Shown here: positions 49,362 through 58,669 of the stretch, in pieces
Layout: each line of letters opens with the position of its first letter
How positions within the stretch are numbered: position 1 is the stretch's first letter
Assembly: GCF_003403075.1 (NCBI RefSeq)
Contig: NZ_CP031557.1
Span: 682,001-746,000, forward strand
Source: Flavobacterium psychrotrophum
GTDB lineage: Bacteria; Bacteroidota; Bacteroidia; Flavobacteriales; Flavobacteriaceae
Direction: 5' to 3'
DNA length: 64,000 bases
Notes under the pieces: model-generated
What the model was told of the DNA's origin: nothing
The model's database searches: none
Seen by the model: the letters and a program-made list of their open reading frames with translations, nothing else
Translations under genes and position numbers: made by a program

Positions 49362-51815
49362 ATGCCTTATTTTATTGAAGTAATCCTGCCGCTTGCTGTG
49401 CCGCGTACCTTTACCTATGCGGTAAACGAGGCAGAGTACCAATTTTTGCGGCCCGGTATGCGGGTAGCGGTACCCTTTGGTAAAAATAAGTTATACACGG
49501 GCATGGTAAAAACGCTGCACCAAAACCCGCCGCTGCTTTATGCTGCCAAAGAGATTGACCAAATACTCGACGACACTCCCATTGTTACACCTTACCAGTT
49601 ACAACACTGGCAGTGGATAGCTGAATATTATATGTGTACCATTGGCGAAGTGTATAAGTCGGCATTACCAAGTGGGCTATTGCTTGAGAGTGAAACTATA
49701 ATATCTGCGCAGCAGGGCTATAGCCCCGATACGGGCGATCTTACCGATGACGAATACCTGATATATGAAGCGCTGCAAAATCAAAGCGCTCTTAAAGTGC
49801 AGGAGGTTACAGCCATACTCAATAAAAAAACGATATTGCCCATACTCAACAGGCTGATATCTAAAAATGTAATATCATTACAGGAAGCCGTTTCAGAAAA
49901 ATATAAGCCTAAGAAAATACGCTATGTGCGCCTGCAGGAAGAGTTTTTAAAAGAAGAACAGTTAAATGAATTGCTGGAACTGCTAAGCCGTGCCCAAAAA
50001 CAGCGCGAGGTAGTAATGCAGTATTTTCAGTTACAGGCACGCGACCGCAATAAGCCCATTACACATAAGGCATTGCTTGAAGCTTCGGGCAGTACGGCTG
50101 CAACCATAAAGTCGCTTGTAGATAAAAATATATTAGAAGAATATTATATTGAAGAAGACCGTGTAAGCTTTACAGGTAGTGCTACCGCAGGTTTTGCGCT
50201 AAGCGAAAAACAACAGGAAGCATTTTTAGCCATAAAGGCTGGTTTTGAAACGCATCCGGTTACCTTGCTGCACGGCATTACCAGCAGCGGAAAGACAGAG
50301 GTGTATATTAAACTGATCGAAGAATATATAAGTAGTGGTAAGCAGGTGCTGTACCTGCTGCCGGAAATTGCCCTTACTACACAGCTTGTACATCGCCTTA
50401 CGGCTTACTTTGGTAATAAGGTGGCGGTGTTTCATTCTAAATATACCAATAACGAGCGCGTTGAGGTATGGCAGCAGGTACTACAGGGGTCAGATAAGGC
50501 GCAGGTGGTTATTGGTGCGAGGTCAGCACTGTTTCTCCCGTTTGAGAGTTTAGGGCTTATTGTAATTGACGAAGAGCATGAGCAAACTTTTAAACAGCAG
50601 GATCCTGCACCGCGTTATCATGCCCGCGATGCTGCTATAGTACTGGCGCATGCCTATGGTGCTAAGGTACTTTTGGGCTCGGCTACGCCAAGTATTGAGA
50701 GCTATACCAATGTGCAAAGTGGTAAATATGCACTGGTAGAAATGAAGGAGCGTTTTGGTAAAGTACTGCCGCCGGAGATTGTTCTTATCGACCTTAAGGA
50801 TAAGTACAAACGCAAGCAAATGACCGGCCACTTTAGCGATACCCTTACCGAGGCCATTGCCGAAACCCTTGTGCTAGGCAAGCAGGTTATCCTGTTCCAG
50901 AACCGACGGGGCTTTTCGCCGTGGGTAGAATGTATGACCTGCGGACACGTGCCGCAATGCCCGCAATGCGATGTAAGCCTTACCTATTATAAGTACAAGA
51001 ACCAGCTGCGCTGCCATTATTGCGCCTACCATATTGCCATGCCCACGCACTGCCATCAGTGCCACAGTACCGATATTAGTACCAAAGGCTTTGGTACAGA
51101 ACAGATAGAGCAGGAGCTTAAAATGCTGTTTCCCGCTAAAAACTCGTGGCGTATGGACCAGGATACCACACGTGGTAAACATGGCTATGAGAAGATAATC
51201 GATGCGTTTAAAAATCGTGAGATAGATATACTCGTTGGTACGCAGATGCTGGCCAAAGGTTTACACTTTGACAACGTGGGGATGGTAGGGATACTAAATG
51301 CCGATAATATGTTGTACCAGCCAGATTTTCGTGCCTTTGAAAGGGCGTACCAAATGATGGTGCAGGTTGCAGGACGTGCCGGGCGAAAGAACGATCGCGG
51401 CATGGTGTACATTCAAACATACAATCCCTTACATAATGTTATCCGCCAGGTTACCGAGAATGATTATGAAGGTATGTTCAGGGAGCAGCTGTATGAAAGG
51501 CATAACTTTAAATACCCGCCTTATTTCAGGATGGTACGCATTATCCTGAAACATAAAGATTATGAAAAGCTGAAAAATGGCGCTATGTGGCTCTACAATG
51601 TTTTGGCACAACAGCTCAATATCCCGGTTCTGGGTCCTGAAGAACCTGCCATAAGCCGCATCCGTAACGAGTACATTCGCACCATTATGGTTAAGATACC
51701 ACTTGGGGCAGCGCTGGGAACTACAAAAAGGCAAATTCAAAAAACACTGGATAGCATGGATGCCATAGCACAGTACCGATCTATAAAAGTTACTGTAAAC
51801 GCAGATCCATATTAA
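49362..51815 (+). CDS. priA: Primosomal replication restart helicase PriA
   Basis: The 817-residue protein has the PriA layout: N-terminal 3'-DNA-binding domain (PRTFTYAVNEAEY, RVAVPFGKNKLYTGMV), winged helix, then the DEAD-like helicase with Walker A ITSSGKTEVY near 305-314 and DEEH at 403-406. A zinc-binding module follows: CMTCGHVPQCPQCD, CHYCAY and CHQCHS, eight Cys in all. The helicase C-lobe contains GTQMLAKGLHFDNVG. It restarts stalled forks by loading the primosome. It is a single gene. Confidence 0.97.
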   Translation: MPYFIEVILPLAVPRTFTYAVNEAEYQFLRPGMRVAVPFGKNKLYTGMVKTLHQNPPLLYAAKEIDQILDDTPIVTPYQLQHWQWIAEYYMCTIGEVYKSALPSGLLLESETIISAQQGYSPDTGDLTDDEYLIYEALQNQSALKVQEVTAILNKKTILPILNRLISKNVISLQEAVSEKYKPKKIRYVRLQEEFLKEEQLNELLELLSRAQKQREVVMQYFQLQARDRNKPITHKALLEASGSTAATIKSLVDKNILEEYYIEEDRVSFTGSATAGFALSEKQQEAFLAIKAGFETHPVTLLHGITSSGKTEVYIKLIEEYISSGKQVLYLLPEIALTTQLVHRLTAYFGNKVAVFHSKYTNNERVEVWQQVLQGSDKAQVVIGARSALFLPFESLGLIVIDEEHEQTFKQQDPAPRYHARDAAIVLAHAYGAKVLLGSATPSIESYTNVQSGKYALVEMKERFGKVLPPEIVLIDLKDKYKRKQMTGHFSDTLTEAIAETLVLGKQVILFQNRRGFSPWVECMTCGHVPQCPQCDVSLTYYKYKNQLRCHYCAYHIAMPTHCHQCHSTDISTKGFGTEQIEQELKMLFPAKNSWRMDQDTTRGKHGYEKIIDAFKNREIDILVGTQMLAKGLHFDNVGMVGILNADNMLYQPDFRAFERAYQMMVQVAGRAGRKNDRGMVYIQTYNPLHNVIRQVTENDYEGMFREQLYERHNFKYPPYFRMVRIILKHKDYEKLKNGAMWLYNVLAQQLNIPVLGPEEPAISRIRNEYIRTIMVKIPLGAALGTTKRQIQKTLDSMDAIAQYRSIKVTVNADPY

Positions 51816-51939
51816 TTTTAGGTATTAAAAATCTCTTTTACTAAGCTGGATAATATATTACTAAGCTTTGCATCTCGGCGCCTTCCTGAGAAATTAAAAA
51901 ATAAATAATTTTAAGGGATAAATGCTCTTCAAAATAAAA

Positions 51940-51962
51940 GGCTGCACTAAAATAGTACAGCC
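51940..51962 (-). terminator. Terminator of the orphan LytTR gene
   Basis: An 8-bp stem (GGCTGCAC / GTACAGCC, one wobble) with a 7-nt loop and a T-rich tail on the minus strand. Confidence 0.78.
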
Positions 51963-52000
51963 CTAAAGTATTTTTTCGTCATAATTTTGAATAGATATTT

Positions 52001-52699
52001 TTATTGCGGCCTGTTAAGCACCTTTACAAGGTCTTCTTTTTTATTGCGGCTTAGCGGTATTTTTGTGTCGCCTATTTCGGCAAACTTACTATTAAAGCGT
52101 TCTACCTTGTCTACATTAATAATGTATGATTTGTGCACGCGCATAAACCTCTCTACAGGCAGTTCAGCTTCAAAAGATTTCATGGTGCTAAGTACCAGGT
52201 GGGTTTCTTCTTCGGTATTTATCTTTATGTAATCTCCAAAGGCTTCTACCCAGCGTATCTTGGCTACATATACCTTAAAGTTTTTAAGATTGCTTTTTAC
52301 AAAGATAAATTCACCTTCTTCTTCTGTGCCTTCTTTCTGGCGCTGCTTCATGTCTATAGCCTTTTGTACCGCTTTATTAAAGCGCTCCTTAGTTACCGGT
52401 TTTTGAAGGTAATCCAGTGCGGCATAGTCAAAAGCCTTAAGCGCATAGTCAGATTTAGACGATACAAAGATAATCTGTGGGCGTACCTTAAGGCCGTCCA
52501 GAAGATCAAATCCTGTTTGTACCGGCATTTCTATATCCAGGAACAAAAGGTCTACATGTTTGTGCAATATACAATTGCGTGTCTCAGAAGCATTAGAAAA
52601 ATCGCCAACCAGTGTAAGGTTCGGGTGCTCATTTACAAGCTTGGCTATGGTGATTCTTTGTATTGTGCTATCATCAACAACAACACAGTTAAGTTTCAT
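52001..52699 (-). CDS. Orphan LytTR response regulator
   Basis: The 232-residue protein has a receiver with VVVDDS, phospho-acceptor Asp55 in LFLDIEMPVQTG and Lys in YLQKPVTKE, then a LytTR domain (FMRVHKSYIINVDKV). No kinase gene is adjacent, unlike the two other LytTR genes of this window. It lies divergently 130 bp from rpsF. The type is widespread in Flavobacterium next to ribosomal genes; partner unknown. Confidence 0.94.
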   Translation of the reverse strand: MKLNCVVVDDSTIQRITIAKLVNEHPNLTLVGDFSNASETRNCILHKHVDLLFLDIEMPVQTGFDLLDGLKVRPQIIFVSSKSDYALKAFDYAALDYLQKPVTKERFNKAVQKAIDMKQRQKEGTEEEGEFIFVKSNLKNFKVYVAKIRWVEAFGDYIKINTEEETHLVLSTMKSFEAELPVERFMRVHKSYIINVDKVERFNSKFAEIGDTKIPLSRNKKEDLVKVLNRPQ

Positions 52700-52814
52700 C
52701 AGTGTTCAATTTTTTTTGAAATGTTTAGTAATTGTTGAATGTTTTATTGGGAATGCATACAAATATATATAAAAAAAACGTTTTGTGTAAATAGCGAAAA
52801 ATTAAAACTTGAAT

Positions 52815-52844
52815 TTGCACATTAAATATAAATGCTTACTTTTG
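52815..52844 (+). promoter_or_regulatory. Promoter of the rpsF-rpsR-rplI operon
   Basis: TTG (52815-52817, part of TTTG), a 19-nt spacer and TACTTTTG (52837-52844) form a close match to the Bacteroidota consensus, 32 bp before the rpsF ATG. Confidence 0.8.
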
Positions 52845-52876
52845 CACCCACTTTTATAACATATAAATATTGTATT

Positions 52877-53218
52877 ATGAATCACTATGAAACTGTTTTC
52901 ATCTTGAATCCCGTTTTATCTGAAACCCAGGTAAAGGAAACAGTAAGTAAGTTTGAAGATTACCTTACTTCGAGGGGTGCACAGATTGTATCTAAAGAGG
53001 ATTGGGGCCTGAAAAAACTGGCTTACGAAATCCAGCACAAAAAAAGCGGCTTTTACACATTATTCCAATTTCAGGCGCCAGGCGATATCCTTATCGGATT
53101 CGAAACTGAATTCCGTCGTGACGAAAGGGTAATGCGTTTCTTAACCGTTGCACTTGATAAGCACGCTATATCATGGGCTGAGAGAAGAAGGGAAAAACTA
53201 AAAACTAAAGCAAACTAA
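52877..53218 (+). CDS. rpsF: 30S ribosomal protein S6
   Basis: The frame is open from 52832, but the promoter lies in that stretch and the ATG at 52877 gives MNHYETVFILNPVLSE, the family's standard start (113 residues). LKKLAYEIQHKKSGFYTLFQF and RRDERVMRFLTVAL are typical S6 segments. S6 binds S18 in the 30S platform; the two genes are adjacent. Confidence 0.97.
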   Translation: MNHYETVFILNPVLSETQVKETVSKFEDYLTSRGAQIVSKEDWGLKKLAYEIQHKKSGFYTLFQFQAPGDILIGFETEFRRDERVMRFLTVALDKHAISWAERRREKLKTKAN

Positions 53219-53221
53219 GTT

Positions 53222-53518
53222 ATGTCAACTATAGAGCAATCTGCTAAAGGCAAAAAAGACGGAGATATCAGGTATCTTACGCCTTTGAACATTGAAACTA
53301 ACAAGCAAAAAAAATATTGCCGTTTCAAAAAATCAGGTATCAAATATGTAGATTACAAAGATCCTGATTTTCTACTTAAATTTGTTAACGAGCAAGGTAA
53401 ACTACTTCCTCGTCGCCTTACCGGTACATCTCTAAAATACCAGAGAAAAGTATCTGTAGCTGTTAAAAGGGCTCGTCACTTAGCGTTAATGCCATATGTG
53501 GCTGATTTACTAAAATAA
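53222..53518 (+). CDS. rpsR: 30S ribosomal protein S18
   Basis: The 98-residue protein has the S18 core: [20 protein letters not shown] and [20 protein letters not shown], ending with a basic helix ([13 protein letters not shown]). It has the N-terminal extension usual in Bacteroidota. It starts 3 bp after rpsF and precedes rplI. Confidence 0.97.
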   Translation: MSTIEQSAKGKKDGDIRYLTPLNIETNKQKKYCRFKKSGIKYVDYKDPDFLLKFVNEQGKLLPRRLTGTSLKYQRKVSVAVKRARHLALMPYVADLLK

Positions 53519-53533
53519 TAAAGAGGCAAGATT

Positions 53534-53992
53534 ATGGAACTTATACTTAAACAAGACGTACAAAATTTAGGTTTTAAAGATGATGTTGTTACAGTTAAGG
53601 CAGGTTATGGCCGTAACTACCTTATACCTCAGGGTTTTGGTATCGTAGCAACACCTTCAGCAAAAAAAGTACTTGCTGAAAACCTTAAACAAAGGGCTTT
53701 TAAAGAGCAAAAGATCGTTAACGATGCTAAGCAAACTGCTGAAGCTCTTAAGGCTCTTGATATAAAACTTATCGCAAAAGCTGGTGGCGAAAAACTATTT
53801 GGTTCTATTACCAATATTGATATCGCTGAAGCTCTTGAGAAAAACGGACAGTCTATCGACAAAAAATTCATCACTAGCGGTATCGTTAAACGTACTGGTA
53901 AATACAGTGCAAGCATCAGGCTTCACCGTGATGTAATCGTTGATCTTCCTTACGAAATTGTAGCTGAGCAACCTGTTGCTGCTGCTAACTAA
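53534..53992 (+). CDS. rplI: 50S ribosomal protein L9
   Basis: The 152-residue protein has the two-domain L9 layout: N-terminal rRNA-binding domain (MELILKQDVQNLGFKDDVVT, GYGRNYLIPQG), a long helix, and a C-terminal domain (GEKLFGSITNIDIAEAL, HRDVIVDLPYEIV). It closes the rpsF-rpsR-rplI operon, 15 bp after rpsR. Confidence 0.97.
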   Translation: MELILKQDVQNLGFKDDVVTVKAGYGRNYLIPQGFGIVATPSAKKVLAENLKQRAFKEQKIVNDAKQTAEALKALDIKLIAKAGGEKLFGSITNIDIAEALEKNGQSIDKKFITSGIVKRTGKYSASIRLHRDVIVDLPYEIVAEQPVAAAN

Positions 53993-54012
53993 TTTTAGTT
54001 ACATCATATTTG

Positions 54013-54040
54013 AAAAGCCTTCCGGTAACGGAAGGCTTTT
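54013..54040 (+). terminator. Terminator of the ribosomal protein operon
   Basis: A 12-bp stem (AAAAGCCTTCCG / CGGAAGGCTTTT) with a 4-nt loop and a T run. The stretch from here to prfB (to 54331) holds the prfB terminator at 54169-54200 and a repeat-like segment around 54225-54275; the open frame at 54004-54192 on the minus strand lacks any coding character. Confidence 0.93.
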
Positions 54041-54168
54041 TTTGTTATGTGTTTATGGGGGATAAAAAAGTGATGATTATTAAAATATCCGGGCTTAAAT
54101 TTATATGATTTTAGGTAAAAATTATATGATACCGAATTTGGAAAAGATATTATTGAGTTCTTAAACAA

Positions 54169-54200
54169 AAAATCCCGCAGCTTTTTAGCCACAGGATTTT
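54169..54200 (-). terminator. Terminator of prfB
   Basis: On the minus strand a 14-bp stem with several G-T wobbles and a 4-nt loop is followed by TTTTTTG. It lies 130 bp after the prfB stop. Confidence 0.75.
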
Positions 54201-54331
54201 CAGTATTTAGATTTTTAGGATTTGTCCACTACGTTTCACTTCGCTCCAGTCGACCCGAAGGCTATGCCTGAATTGGCGAAGCAAATGTAATAACATCAAT
54301 AGAAAATAAAAAACAAAAAATAATCAATCAA

Positions 54332-55430
54332 TTACTCCTCAGTTTTCTGTCCCATCATCATCAGGAATGCCTTTAAAAACTCATCGATGTTGCCGTTCAT
54401 AACGCCATCTACATCGCTGGTTTCATAAGCTGTACGCACATCCTTAACCAGTTTGTAAGGGTGCATAACATAGTTGCGTATCTGCGAACCCCACTCAATT
54501 TTCATCTTGTTGGCTTCTATCTCGTCGCGCACCGCCTGACGTTTCTTAAGCTCAATTTCATATAACTGAGACTTTAAGAGCTGCATGGCCTTTGTCTTAT
54601 TATCAAGTTGCGAACGTGTTTCAGAGTTTTCAATGATAATGCCGGTAGGGTGGTGGCGCAGGCGCACCGCGGTTTCTACCTTGTTAACGTTCTGGCCTCC
54701 CGCGCCGCTGCTTCGCATGGTTTCCCAGCTAATATCGGCAGGGCTTATTTCTATCTCTATCGTATCATCTGCAAGCGGATATACATATACCGATGCAAAT
54801 GACGTGTGGCGCTTGCCATTACTATCAAACGGAGAGATGCGTACAAGCCTGTGTACGCCATTTTCGCCCTTAAGGTAGCCAAAGCTGTAATCGCCTTCAA
54901 ACTCCAGGGTAACGGTTTTAATACCCGCTACCTCACCCGCCTGAAAGTTAAGTTCCTTAACCTTATAGCCATATTTTTCGCCCCACATAATGTACATACG
55001 CATAAGCATTGCGGCCCAGTCGCAGCTTTCGGTACCACCGGCACCGGCCGTTATCTGTACTACAGCACTCAGGGTGTCGCCCTCGTCGCTTAGCATATTT
55101 TTAAACTCAAGGTTTTCAATGTGGGTAATAGTGTCTTTGTACTGGGTGTCCAGTTCTTCCTCACTCACATCGCCTTCCTTATAAAAGTCGTACATAACCT
55201 GAAGTTCCTCGGCCATGTTGTTACCCTTTTGGTAGTCTTCCACCCACTTTTTCTTGCTGCGCAGGTTGCGCACAATAACCTCCGCTTCCTTGGCGTTGTT
55301 CCAAAAGTCGGGTGCATAGGTTTTCTCTTCCTCGTTGGTAATTTCTATTAACTTCCTGTCAACGTCAAAGATACCTCCTCAGCGCACCAAGACGCTCTAT
55401 AATACCTTTTATTTGTTCGGTATTTGTCAT
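54332..55430 (-). CDS. prfB: Peptide chain release factor 2 with programmed +1 frameshift
   Basis: The gene is in two frames: ATG at 55430 through codon 21 (CTT, 55368-55370), an in-frame TGA at 55365-55367, then the +1 frame from 55366 to the stop at 54332. The joined product is 365 residues, the size of E. coli RF2. It shows [16 protein letters not shown] across the junction, the RF2 recognition motif [14 protein letters not shown] and the peptidyl-hydrolysis motif [20 protein letters not shown] with GGQ. RF2 reads UGA and UAA; the TGA in its own frame makes synthesis self-limiting. Confidence 0.97.
55365..55379 (-). promoter_or_regulatory. RF2 programmed frameshift site
   Basis: On the minus strand AGGAGG TAT CTT TGA C: an internal Shine-Dalgarno-like AGGAGG (55374-55379), 3 nt, slippery CTT and the TGA. 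The spacing is the same as in E. coli (AGGGGG TAT CTT TGA C). Confidence 0.95.
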
Positions 55431-55446
55431 AAAATCTGTAATTTTG
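55413..55446 (+). promoter_or_regulatory. Promoter of the threonine aldolase gene
   Basis: TTG at 55413-55415, a 23-nt spacer and TAATTTTG at 55439-55446 fit the Bacteroidota consensus. It overlaps the prfB start codon region on the other strand. A -7-like TATTTTTG for prfB lies on the minus strand at 55459-55466. Confidence 0.55.
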
Positions 55447-55485
55447 CATTTGCTTACGCAAAAATAAGCGATACTTTTCAATTAT

Positions 55486-56508
55486 ATGGAAATTAATTTA
55501 ATAAGCGATACGGTTACCAAGCCTTCTAACGAAATGTTGCAGCATATGTTCCGCGCTAAAGTGGGTGATGATGTTTATAAACAGGACCCTACGGTAAACG
55601 AACTGGAAGAATCTGTAGCCGGATTATTTGGTAAAGAGGCCGGATTATTTTTTCCCAGCGGTAGCATGGCAAACCAGACTGCTATTAAATTGCACACCCA
55701 GCCGGGTGATGAGCTTATTTGCGACAAGTGGGCGCACGTATACAACTACGAAGGTGGTGGCATGGCGTTTAACAGTGGCGTGCAGGCTAAACTAATTGAC
55801 GGCAACCGTGGCATGATTACTGCAGCACAGGTAGCTGAGAGCATTAACCCGCCCGATTTTTACCACAGCCCACTTACTACATTAGTTTGTATAGAAAACA
55901 CAACAAACAAAGGCGGAGGAGCGTGTTACGACCTGCAAACCCTTAAAGATATAAAAGACGTTTGTACCACAAACAACCTTAAATACCACCTTGATGGTGC
56001 CCGTATATGGAATGCCCTTGTAGCAAAACGCCAGCACCCTAAGCAGTTTGGCGAGTTGTTCGATACCGTTTCGGTATGTTTAAGCAAAGGCCTGGGCGCA
56101 CCGGTAGGGTCTTTACTTTTAGGCAGCAAAGCCGATATGGCTAAGGCACTACGCATCCGTAAGGTATTTGGCGGAGGCATGAGGCAGGCAGGTTATCTTG
56201 CCGCTGCCGGATTATATGCCCTGCAACACAACGTAGGCCGCCTTGAGGAAGATCATCGCCGTGCAAAGCAACTGGGACAGCTCCTGGCACAATTGCCATG
56301 GGTAAAAAGCGTAGAACCGGTAGAAACAAACATTCTTATATTCTCACTAAAGGATGGCTATAGCGAAGCCGGACTTATAGAAAAGCTAAAGCAAAAAAGT
56401 ATTTTTATAAGTTCATTAGGTAAAGGCAAGTTGCGTATTGTTACCCACCTTGATTACAAAGAGGTAATGCACCAGTATGTAATAGAAGCGTTTAGTAAGC
56501 TTGCTTAG
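55486..56508 (+). CDS. Low-specificity L-threonine aldolase
   Basis: The 340-residue PLP enzyme of the beta-eliminating lyase family shows INLISDTVTKPSNEML at the start, FFPSGSMANQTAIK, HVYNYEGGGMAF, DGARIWNA (PLP Asp) and the lysine motif VCLSKGLGAPVGSLLLG. It cleaves threonine to glycine and acetaldehyde. It is divergent from prfB. Confidence 0.94.
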   Translation: MEINLISDTVTKPSNEMLQHMFRAKVGDDVYKQDPTVNELEESVAGLFGKEAGLFFPSGSMANQTAIKLHTQPGDELICDKWAHVYNYEGGGMAFNSGVQAKLIDGNRGMITAAQVAESINPPDFYHSPLTTLVCIENTTNKGGGACYDLQTLKDIKDVCTTNNLKYHLDGARIWNALVAKRQHPKQFGELFDTVSVCLSKGLGAPVGSLLLGSKADMAKALRIRKVFGGGMRQAGYLAAAGLYALQHNVGRLEEDHRRAKQLGQLLAQLPWVKSVEPVETNILIFSLKDGYSEAGLIEKLKQKSIFISSLGKGKLRIVTHLDYKEVMHQYVIEAFSKLA

Positions 56509-56573
56509 TTTAAATTTGTTCAGGTTTAAAGTTTCAGGTTGGTTCGGATAGTGTCAGCCTGCTTACCCAATAT

Positions 56574-57131
56574 TTATAACCAAATAATTTCAGTATTTAG
56601 GTGTGAAGGATAAATTATACCAAATTCAGGGAGCAATTTCATGAAGCTTTCCATATCTTTCTTTTTTTGGTTTACTACAGACTGATGAAAAATACCATCA
56701 ACCTTAAATACTATTTTGTATTCCCGTTTTTTTTGGAAAGTAACATTTTCGCCTAAAGGTAAAATAGTTTGCAGATATTCAGTATCAATGTAATGCAGCT
56801 CAAAACGTTGCGGAAGTGGGATAGTTTTCTTTTTGTCCTTATACCATCCGTAATCGTTTATTGAGGTAAACTCGCTGGTAGATATTTCATATATTTCTTT
56901 GCCAAAGCTATTCCATAAAAGCAATCTCGAAAGAAACATTACAAATGCACCTATAAACACAGTACCAATAAGTTTACCGAAAGGACTACCATCAGAAACA
57001 AAAAAGATACATATGATAAATAGGAAACAGGCAACATTTAGAATCAGCAATAATATCCTGAGGGCAATGTTAGCAGGTTTAACCTTGAGTTCAAGCGTAA
57101 TCACATTCGGTTTTATTGAAAAATCTATCAT
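56574..57131 (-). CDS. Hypothetical two-helix membrane protein
   Basis: The 185-residue protein starts with 20 polar residues, then two membrane helices (about 23-45 and 52-72), followed by a soluble beta-rich domain (FTSINDYGWYKDKKKTIPLP, REYKIVFKVDGIFHQ). This is a PH-like layout, but I name no family. It is flanked by inverted GTTTCAGGTT-type repeats (56531-56540 and 57173-57182). The DNA is rather A/T-rich. Confidence 0.7.
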   Translation of the reverse strand: MIDFSIKPNVITLELKVKPANIALRILLLILNVACFLFIICIFFVSDGSPFGKLIGTVFIGAFVMFLSRLLLWNSFGKEIYEISTSEFTSINDYGWYKDKKKTIPLPQRFELHYIDTEYLQTILPLGENVTFQKKREYKIVFKVDGIFHQSVVNQKKKDMESFMKLLPEFGIIYPSHLNTEIIWL

Positions 57132-57189
57132 AGTCAGTTTGGTTTTAACTATCGTTTGAGTGAGTAACTTGAAACCTGAAACAAAAAAA

Positions 57190-57864
57190 CTATTCTAAAA
57201 GATCCGGCCTCCTTGTTTTTGTATGCTCATAGGCCATGTCTTCCCTCCATTTATCAATATTGCCAAAGTTACCACTTAGTAAAATATCGGGCACTTTCCA
57301 GCCCTTATATTCTGCCGGACGGGTATAAATAGGCGGAGAAAGCAGGTTATCCTGAAAACTATCGGTAAGTGCCGAAGTCTCATTGCTCAGCACACCCGGT
57401 ATTAGCCTGATGATAGCATCTGCAACAACAGCCGCCGCAAGCTCACCACCGGATAATACAAAGTCGCCAATAGAAATTTCTTTCGTAATAAAATGGTCGC
57501 GCACGCGCTGGTCTACACCTTTATAATGCCCGCAAAGAATGATGATATTTTCGAGTAAAGACATCTGGTTCGCCATGCCCTGGTTCAGCGTTTCGCCATC
57601 AGGAGTCATATAGATAATCTCGTCATAATCGCGTTCAGCCTTTAGCTTGCTGATACAAAGGTCTATGGGCTCTACCATCATTACCATACCTGCACCACCG
57701 CCAAACTGGTAGTCGTCAACATTTCGGTGCTTGTTAGTACTGTAGTCCCTAAGGTTGTGCAGGTGCACTTCTACAATGCCTTTATCCTGGGCACGTTTAA
57801 GGATAGAAGCTTCAAAAGGGCTACGTAATAACTCAGGGAGAACGGTAATGATGTCGATGCGCAT
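57190..57864 (-). CDS. trmD: tRNA (guanine37-N1)-methyltransferase
   Basis: The 224-residue SPOUT enzyme shows [13 protein letters not shown], the conserved [16 protein letters not shown], the knot motif [16 protein letters not shown] and [16 protein letters not shown], then [22 protein letters not shown]. It methylates G37 of tRNAs to prevent frameshifting. The usual rpsP-rimM-rplS neighbours are absent here. The gap 57865-58112 contains a degenerate repeat (58016-58046) and no gene that I can support. Confidence 0.97.
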   Translation of the reverse strand: MRIDIITVLPELLRSPFEASILKRAQDKGIVEVHLHNLRDYSTNKHRNVDDYQFGGGAGMVMMVEPIDLCISKLKAERDYDEIIYMTPDGETLNQGMANQMSLLENIIILCGHYKGVDQRVRDHFITKEISIGDFVLSGGELAAAVVADAIIRLIPGVLSNETSALTDSFQDNLLSPPIYTRPAEYKGWKVPDILLSGNFGNIDKWREDMAYEHTKTRRPDLLE

Positions 57865-58112
57865 GTTTAGTGTATCAATGATTTAATTGATTAATGTACC
57901 AATTTCAAGAGTGCAAAGGTAACAATTGAAAAATTAAAAACTGAACATTTTAAACATGACAAAGTACACGCCTCAAATCTAATCGCCAAATTCACGCATC
58001 GCTACATCTACCTTTGTTGAGATTTCTCCTTCGTCGAAATGGAAAACCCATACTTAATGCGAATGTAGCTCCCAAATAACCGCATCACCAAATAACCAAA
58101 TCCACAGGAAAG

Positions 58113-58565
58113 TTATACTCCAAACTGCTTCAGGTGGTGGTCCAGGTGCTTCCACTGGGCAATGTCTATTTCGGTATGTGTCATTTTACCAAACAGCGGA
58201 TGTACTGTTACTTTTATGGCATCGTGGCCTTCGCGGCTAAATTTAGTAACCAGCTCTTTAAGCTTTTGCTTTGCCGATTCAAAATCAGGCTCGTGGGTAA
58301 TTTTAAATTCTTTTGCGGTAGGCATACTCCTCCCAAACGGATGCGCATTGGTAAACTGCTTTTTGGCCTTGTTACCAAACAACAGGCGCATAATCCAGTT
58401 AACTTTAATTTCTTTAGTGCCATATACAACCTGTAGCGGCAGCTGGCAGTGCTCCAGCATCTGGCTTACGGTCATTACACCCCACTCGCTAAGAGCTATG
58501 GGCGTTAGTTTATCTATGCGGTCTACTATATGTTGATTTCCTTTCGGGTGAAACAGGCTTTCCAT
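58113..58565 (-). CDS. DUF1569 protein (DinB-like fold)
   Basis: An ATG at 58595 exists, but the ATG at 58565 gives MESLFHPKGNQHIVDRIDKL, the standard start of this family (150 residues). The motif VSQMLEHCQLPLQVVYG and the closing HPLFGKMTHTEIDIAQWKHLDHHLKQFGV split over 122-150 contain His residues placed as in DinB-like metal sites. DUF1569 proteins are common in Bacteroidota, with unknown reaction. Confidence 0.88.
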   Translation of the reverse strand: MESLFHPKGNQHIVDRIDKLTPIALSEWGVMTVSQMLEHCQLPLQVVYGTKEIKVNWIMRLLFGNKAKKQFTNAHPFGRSMPTAKEFKITHEPDFESAKQKLKELVTKFSREGHDAIKVTVHPLFGKMTHTEIDIAQWKHLDHHLKQFGV

Positions 58566-58669
58566 AACTGTGTGTGTGTTTATTTTCCGTATCAAAATTA
58601 GTAATTATTCCGTAAGATTTTAATAGTGTATTTAACAATGTTAATCTCTCATTACACATTGTCAATCTT

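Noticed and set aside
54004..54192. Short minus-strand open frame after rplI
   Set aside because: It overlaps two terminators, has no coding-like composition and no plausible start signal.
55365..55367. In-frame stop early in prfB read as a pseudogene or sequencing error
   Set aside because: The AGGAGG-TAT-CTT-TGA-C context is the conserved RF2 recoding signal and the joined protein has the full 365 residues.
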